Positions 48,868 to 51,613 of a stretch of 51,613 nucleotides of DNA are shown here, in pieces. How positions within the stretch are numbered: position 1 is the first letter of the stretch; each line of letters starts with the position of its first letter. The position numbers and the translations under genes are program-made. The notes under the pieces were generated by a model. The model saw only the letters and a list, made by a program, of their open reading frames with translations, was not told where the DNA came from and searched no databases. The DNA is taken from positions 153,195 through 204,807 of the forward strand of contig NZ_JAEAMR010000015.1 in NCBI RefSeq assembly GCF_015999245.1. Reading direction: 5' to 3'. Source of the stretch: Streptomyces sp. AV19 (lineage in GTDB: Bacteria; Actinomycetota; Actinomycetes; Streptomycetales; Streptomycetaceae).

Positions 48868-48898
48868 CACCCGCACCGACGCGACGCGAAGGCCCGCC

Positions 48899-50611
48899 AT
48901 GACCAGGACCGCTCCCGCCCACGCCGTCCCCGACGGCGACCGCGTGCTGCTCGGCGCGGTCCGGCAGGCCGCCGCGCCCGCCGCCGTCCTCGGCCTGGCC
49001 ACCCTGCTGTCCTCCGCCGCCGGCCTCCTGCTGCCCGCGGCCCTGGGCCACGCCCTCGACCTGCTGATCGCCCGCGACGCGGCCGCCGGCCGGTGGGTCG
49101 CGCTGTGCACCGCGCTGATCTGCGGGCCCGCCGCCCTGGACGCCCTCTGCGACCTGCTCGGCGGCACCACCGCCGCCCGGTCCACCGCCTGGCTGCGCCA
49201 CCGGCTGCTGCGCCACGTCCTCGCGGCCGGGCCGCGCGCCACCGACCGCACCGCGCCCGGCGACCTCGTGACCCGCCTCGTCGGCAACACCGCCGACGCC
49301 GCGGCCGCCCCCGCCACGGTCGCCACCGCCGCCGCCACCGTCGCCGGCCCAGTGGGCGCGATCGTCGCCCTCGGCCTGATCAGCCCCTGGCTGGCCGCCG
49401 CCTTCCTCGCGGGGGCGCCCCTGCTCTTCCTGCTGCTGCGCTCCTTCGCCCGCGCCTCCACCGACTGCGCCGAGCGCTACCAGCGGATCCAGGGGGACAT
49501 CGCGGGCCGCCTCGCGGAGGCCGTCACCGGCGCCCGCACCATCGCGGCCGCCGGGACCGAGGCGCGCGAACGCGCCCGGATCCTCGCGCCGTTGGGCGGG
49601 CTCTCCCGGCAGGGGCACCGCATGTGGCGGATCCAGGGCCGGGCCGGCGCCCGGGCCGTCACCCTCGTACCGCTGCTCCAGATCACCGTCCTCGCCGTGG
49701 CCGGGGTGCTGCTGTCCCGGGGCCGGATCAGCGTGGGCGACCTGCTGGCCGCCTCCCGGTACGCCGTCCTCGCCACCGGGGTCGGCATGCTCACCGGGCG
49801 GATCGCCACCCTGGTCCGCGCCCGGGCCGCGGGCCGGCGGATCGCCGAGGTCCTCGCCGTGCCCGCGGTCCGCCACGGGGCGCGGCGGCTGCCGGACGGC
49901 GGGCCCGGCACCCTGGAGCTGCGCGGCGTCGGCGCCGTGCGCGACGGCCGGCCGGTCCTGCGCGACGTGGACCTCGTCGTCCCCGGCGGCACCTCGCTGG
50001 CCGTCGTCGGCCGCTCCGGCAGCGGCAAGTCGGTGCTCGCGGCGCTGGCCGGGCGGCTCGCCGACCCCGACACCGGGAGCGTCGTCCTCGACGGCGTCCC
50101 GCTGCCGGACCTCACCCACGACGAGCTGCGCCGCGCCGTCGGCCACGCCTTCGAACGGCCCGCGCTGCTGGGCACCACTGTCGGGGACGCGCTCGCCCTC
50201 GGCGTCCTCGACCCCGGCCGGGAGGCGGTGACGGCCGCCGCCCGGGCCGCGTGCGCGGACGGGTTCGTCCGGCGGCTTCCCGAGGGGTACGACACGCCGC
50301 GCGCGGCCGCGCCGCTGTCCGGCGGAGAAGCCCAACGCCTCGGCCTGGCCCGGGCGTTCGCCCACGCCGAGCGCGTCCTGGTCCTCGACGACGCCACGTC
50401 CGGCCTCGACTCCCCCACCGAGCGGGAGGTCGGCCGGGCCCTCGCCCACGACGTCGCCGCCCGCACCCGGGTCGTCGTCGCCCGCCGCGCGTCCACGGCG
50501 GCCCGCGCCGACCGGGTCGCCTGGCTCGACGACGGCCGGCTGCGCGCCACGGGCACGCACGCCGAGCTGTGGCGGCTGCCGGAGTACCGGGCGGTGTTCG
50601 GTGCGGTCTGA
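48899..50611 (+). CDS. ABC half-transporter for the lanthipeptide (RamA-like)
   Basis: A 570-residue fused membrane plus ATPase half-transporter, expected to export the modified peptide together with the next gene product. The first 330 residues hold about six membrane segments (ALGHALDLL, GPVGAIVALGLISPWLAAAFLAG, LVPLLQITVLAVAGVLL). The ATPase domain has VVGRSGSGKSVLAALAG (Walker A, about 369-378), PLSGGEAQRLGLARA (signature) and RVLVLDDATSGLD (Walker B, where Asp replaces the usual catalytic Glu). At the H-loop, Arg529 stands where VVVAHR is usual (VVVARR). ATG 48899 has no strong ribosome binding site. The 3' end overlaps the next gene by 11 bases. Confidence 0.88.
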   Translation: MTRTAPAHAVPDGDRVLLGAVRQAAAPAAVLGLATLLSSAAGLLLPAALGHALDLLIARDAAAGRWVALCTALICGPAALDALCDLLGGTTAARSTAWLRHRLLRHVLAAGPRATDRTAPGDLVTRLVGNTADAAAAPATVATAAATVAGPVGAIVALGLISPWLAAAFLAGAPLLFLLLRSFARASTDCAERYQRIQGDIAGRLAEAVTGARTIAAAGTEARERARILAPLGGLSRQGHRMWRIQGRAGARAVTLVPLLQITVLAVAGVLLSRGRISVGDLLAASRYAVLATGVGMLTGRIATLVRARAAGRRIAEVLAVPAVRHGARRLPDGGPGTLELRGVGAVRDGRPVLRDVDLVVPGGTSLAVVGRSGSGKSVLAALAGRLADPDTGSVVLDGVPLPDLTHDELRRAVGHAFERPALLGTTVGDALALGVLDPGREAVTAAARAACADGFVRRLPEGYDTPRAAAPLSGGEAQRLGLARAFAHAERVLVLDDATSGLDSPTEREVGRALAHDVAARTRVVVARRASTAARADRVAWLDDGRLRATGTHAELWRLPEYRAVFGAV

Positions 50612-51613
50612 ACTCTCCTGGTCCGGGCTGCGGTTCCTGGCCGCCCGGCGCGGCGCGCTCGCCCGGCTGGGCGCCTGGTCCGCCCTGGAGGCGGCCCACA
50701 CCTTCGCCATGGGCTACGCCCTGGCGCACGCCCTGGACGGGGGGTTCCTCGCCGGCCGCACCGGCGCGGGGCTGGGCTGGCTGGCCGTCGCCGCGCTCGC
50801 GGTCCTCGCCGGGGCGTACGGCACCGGTCGGACGTACCCGGCGCTGGCCGCCGTCGTCGAGCCGCTGCGCGACGCCCTCGTCCGGCGGGTGGTGGCGCGC
50901 GCCCTGCGCGACGGGGACGGCGCGGCGGTGTCCCGCCTCACCCACCAGGTGGAGATCGCGCGGGACGCGTTCGCGGGGCTGCTGATGGTCACGCGCTCCT
51001 TCGTGTTCACGGCGGCGGGCGCGCTGACCGGGCTGTTCCTGCTGGCGCCGGCGCTGCTGCCGCTGGTGGCGGGGCCGTTGGCGCTGGGCCTGGCCCTGTT
51101 CCTGGTGACGCTGCGCGTCCTGGCCCGGCGCCAGGAGGCGTTCCTCGTCGCGGACGAGGCGATCGCCCGGTCGCTGGGCGAGGTGTGCCAGGGGCTGCGG
51201 GACGTGGCGGCGGGCGGGGCGGAGGCGCGGGTGGGCTCGGAGGCGGGGGCGCTCGTGGACGCGCAGCGGGCGGCGGCGGGTTCGCTGGCGCGGTGGTCGG
51301 TGGCGCGGGTGGTCGCGCTGACGGTCGCGGGGCGGGTGCCGGTGGTGCTGCTGCTGGTGTCGGCGCCGTGGCTGCTGGAGGGTGGGGTGACGCCGGGGGC
51401 GCTGGTGGGTGCTCTCGCGTATCTGACGCAGTCGCTGCTGCCGGCGGTGCAGGATCTGGTGCGGGGGGTGGGGGCGAGTGGGGCGCGGCTGGCGGTGGTG
51501 GCGGGGAGGTTGATGGACCCCACCCCCTCCCTTCCACCGTTCCCGCAGGGGCTGCGCCCCCGCGCCCCCCCCCGTGCGCGCCCCGCGCCCCCCGGCGCGG
51601 GGGGGCCCCCCCC
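50601..51613 (+). CDS. Second ABC half-transporter (RamB-like), 3' truncated
   Basis: This frame begins at GTG 50601 (RSELSWSGLRFLAARRGALARLGAW), overlapping the upstream gene by 11 bases, which implies translational coupling. The roughly 305 residues that read well are the membrane domain of an ABC exporter, with hydrophobic segments such as WLAVAALAVLAGAY, VFTAAGALTGLFLLAPALLPLVAGPLALGLALFL and ALTVAGRVPVVLLLVSAPWLL. After about 51515 (VVAGRLMD) the sequence changes to the interspersed repeat family and then to homopolymer noise. The ATPase half is therefore missing from the contig, not necessarily from the genome. With the preceding gene it should form a RamA/RamB-type heterodimer. Confidence 0.82.
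   Translation, partial: MRSELSWSGLRFLAARRGALARLGAWSALEAAHTFAMGYALAHALDGGFLAGRTGAGLGWLAVAALAVLAGAYGTGRTYPALAAVVEPLRDALVRRVVARALRDGDGAAVSRLTHQVEIARDAFAGLLMVTRSFVFTAAGALTGLFLLAPALLPLVAGPLALGLALFLVTLRVLARRQEAFLVADEAIARSLGEVCQGLRDVAAGGAEARVGSEAGALVDAQRAAAGSLARWSVARVVALTVAGRVPVVLLLVSAPWLLEGGVTPGALVGALAYLTQSLLPAVQDLVRGVGASGARLAVVAGRLMDPTPSLPPFPQGLRPRAPPRARPAPPGAGGPP
51516..51613. repeat. Repeat-family fragment and contig-end noise
   Basis: CCACCGTTCCCGCAGGGGC (51534-51552) and the following TGCGCCCC are the reverse complement, with small differences, of the GGGGCGCAGCCCCTGCGGAAACGGTG module at 4679-4704. The last 50 bases are C/G runs. The assembly apparently left the transporter gene and ended in a collapsed repeat. 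Confidence 0.7.

Noticed and set aside
45970..49461. 1163-codon minus-strand open frame over the lanthipeptide operon
   Set aside because: It is antisense to lanKC, the precursor and the transporter; low-complexity Gly/Ala/Arg/Glu sequence without motifs.
1..51613. tRNA, rRNA and insertion sequences
   Set aside because: I looked for T-loop motifs, rRNA cores, transposase motifs and terminal inverted repeats flanked by target duplications and saw none; a covariance-model scan would settle small RNAs.

Overview
The window looks like one whole draft contig from a Streptomyces chromosome. It is very GC-rich, with GTG starts and G/C-rich third codon positions. It carries lineage markers: a chaplin, a WhiB-like protein, SigB/F-type sigma factors, a mycothiol-dependent enzyme, and a RamC/AmfT-type lanthipeptide synthetase with its tiny precursor. 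Both ends run into G/C homopolymer noise. The right end also falls into a repeat family found at four internal places, so the terminal genes are cut by assembly rather than by biology.

Left part (1-10 kb): a truncated NarL/FixJ response regulator overlaps a convergent PAP2 phosphatase. Next come a stand-alone second-type alanyl-tRNA synthetase, a repeat-filled gap, a mycothiol-dependent isomerase-like protein, an asparagine synthetase remnant, a membrane SpoIIE-type phosphatase, a VOC protein, and a LysR regulator divergent from a YncE-like beta-propeller. From 10 to 20 kb: a secreted HNH nuclease, a methyltransferase divergent from a TetR regulator over twin palindromes, a Tat-exported phospholipase C, a sigma factor / WhiB-like / RsbA-like stress-regulation run, a small secreted protein, a VOC/MarR divergent pair, and a P-loop protein.

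Middle (20-34 kb): a PEP mutase/isocitrate lyase family enzyme, a membrane acyltransferase preceded by a 12+12 bp inverted repeat, a secreted lipase, an aromatic FAD monooxygenase, a 2OG-Fe(II) oxygenase next to an ATP-grasp ligase and a divergent ABC transporter, an EF-hand protein, a secreted protein coupled to a MetE-like methyltransferase, an alpha/beta-hydrolase remnant carrying a 15-bp tandem repeat, a zinc-motif SDR, and a short chaplin.

Right part (34-51.6 kb): a second SigB/F-type sigma factor, panD, a decay block (a methyltransferase pseudogene and a frameshifted Lrp/AsnC gene), an XRE regulator, a PAS-GAF-SpoIIE phosphatase with a RsbW-like kinase, a secreted DUF4360-type protein, another XRE regulator, a membrane protein, and an ATP-grasp protein. 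Last comes the most notable locus, a class III lanthipeptide operon: LanKC synthetase, a 39-residue precursor at 48676-48795, and two ABC half-transporters. The precursor core has two perfect Ser-x2-Ser-x3-Cys modules. This SapB/AmfS-like peptide and the chaplin are both predicted surface-active products tied to aerial growth.
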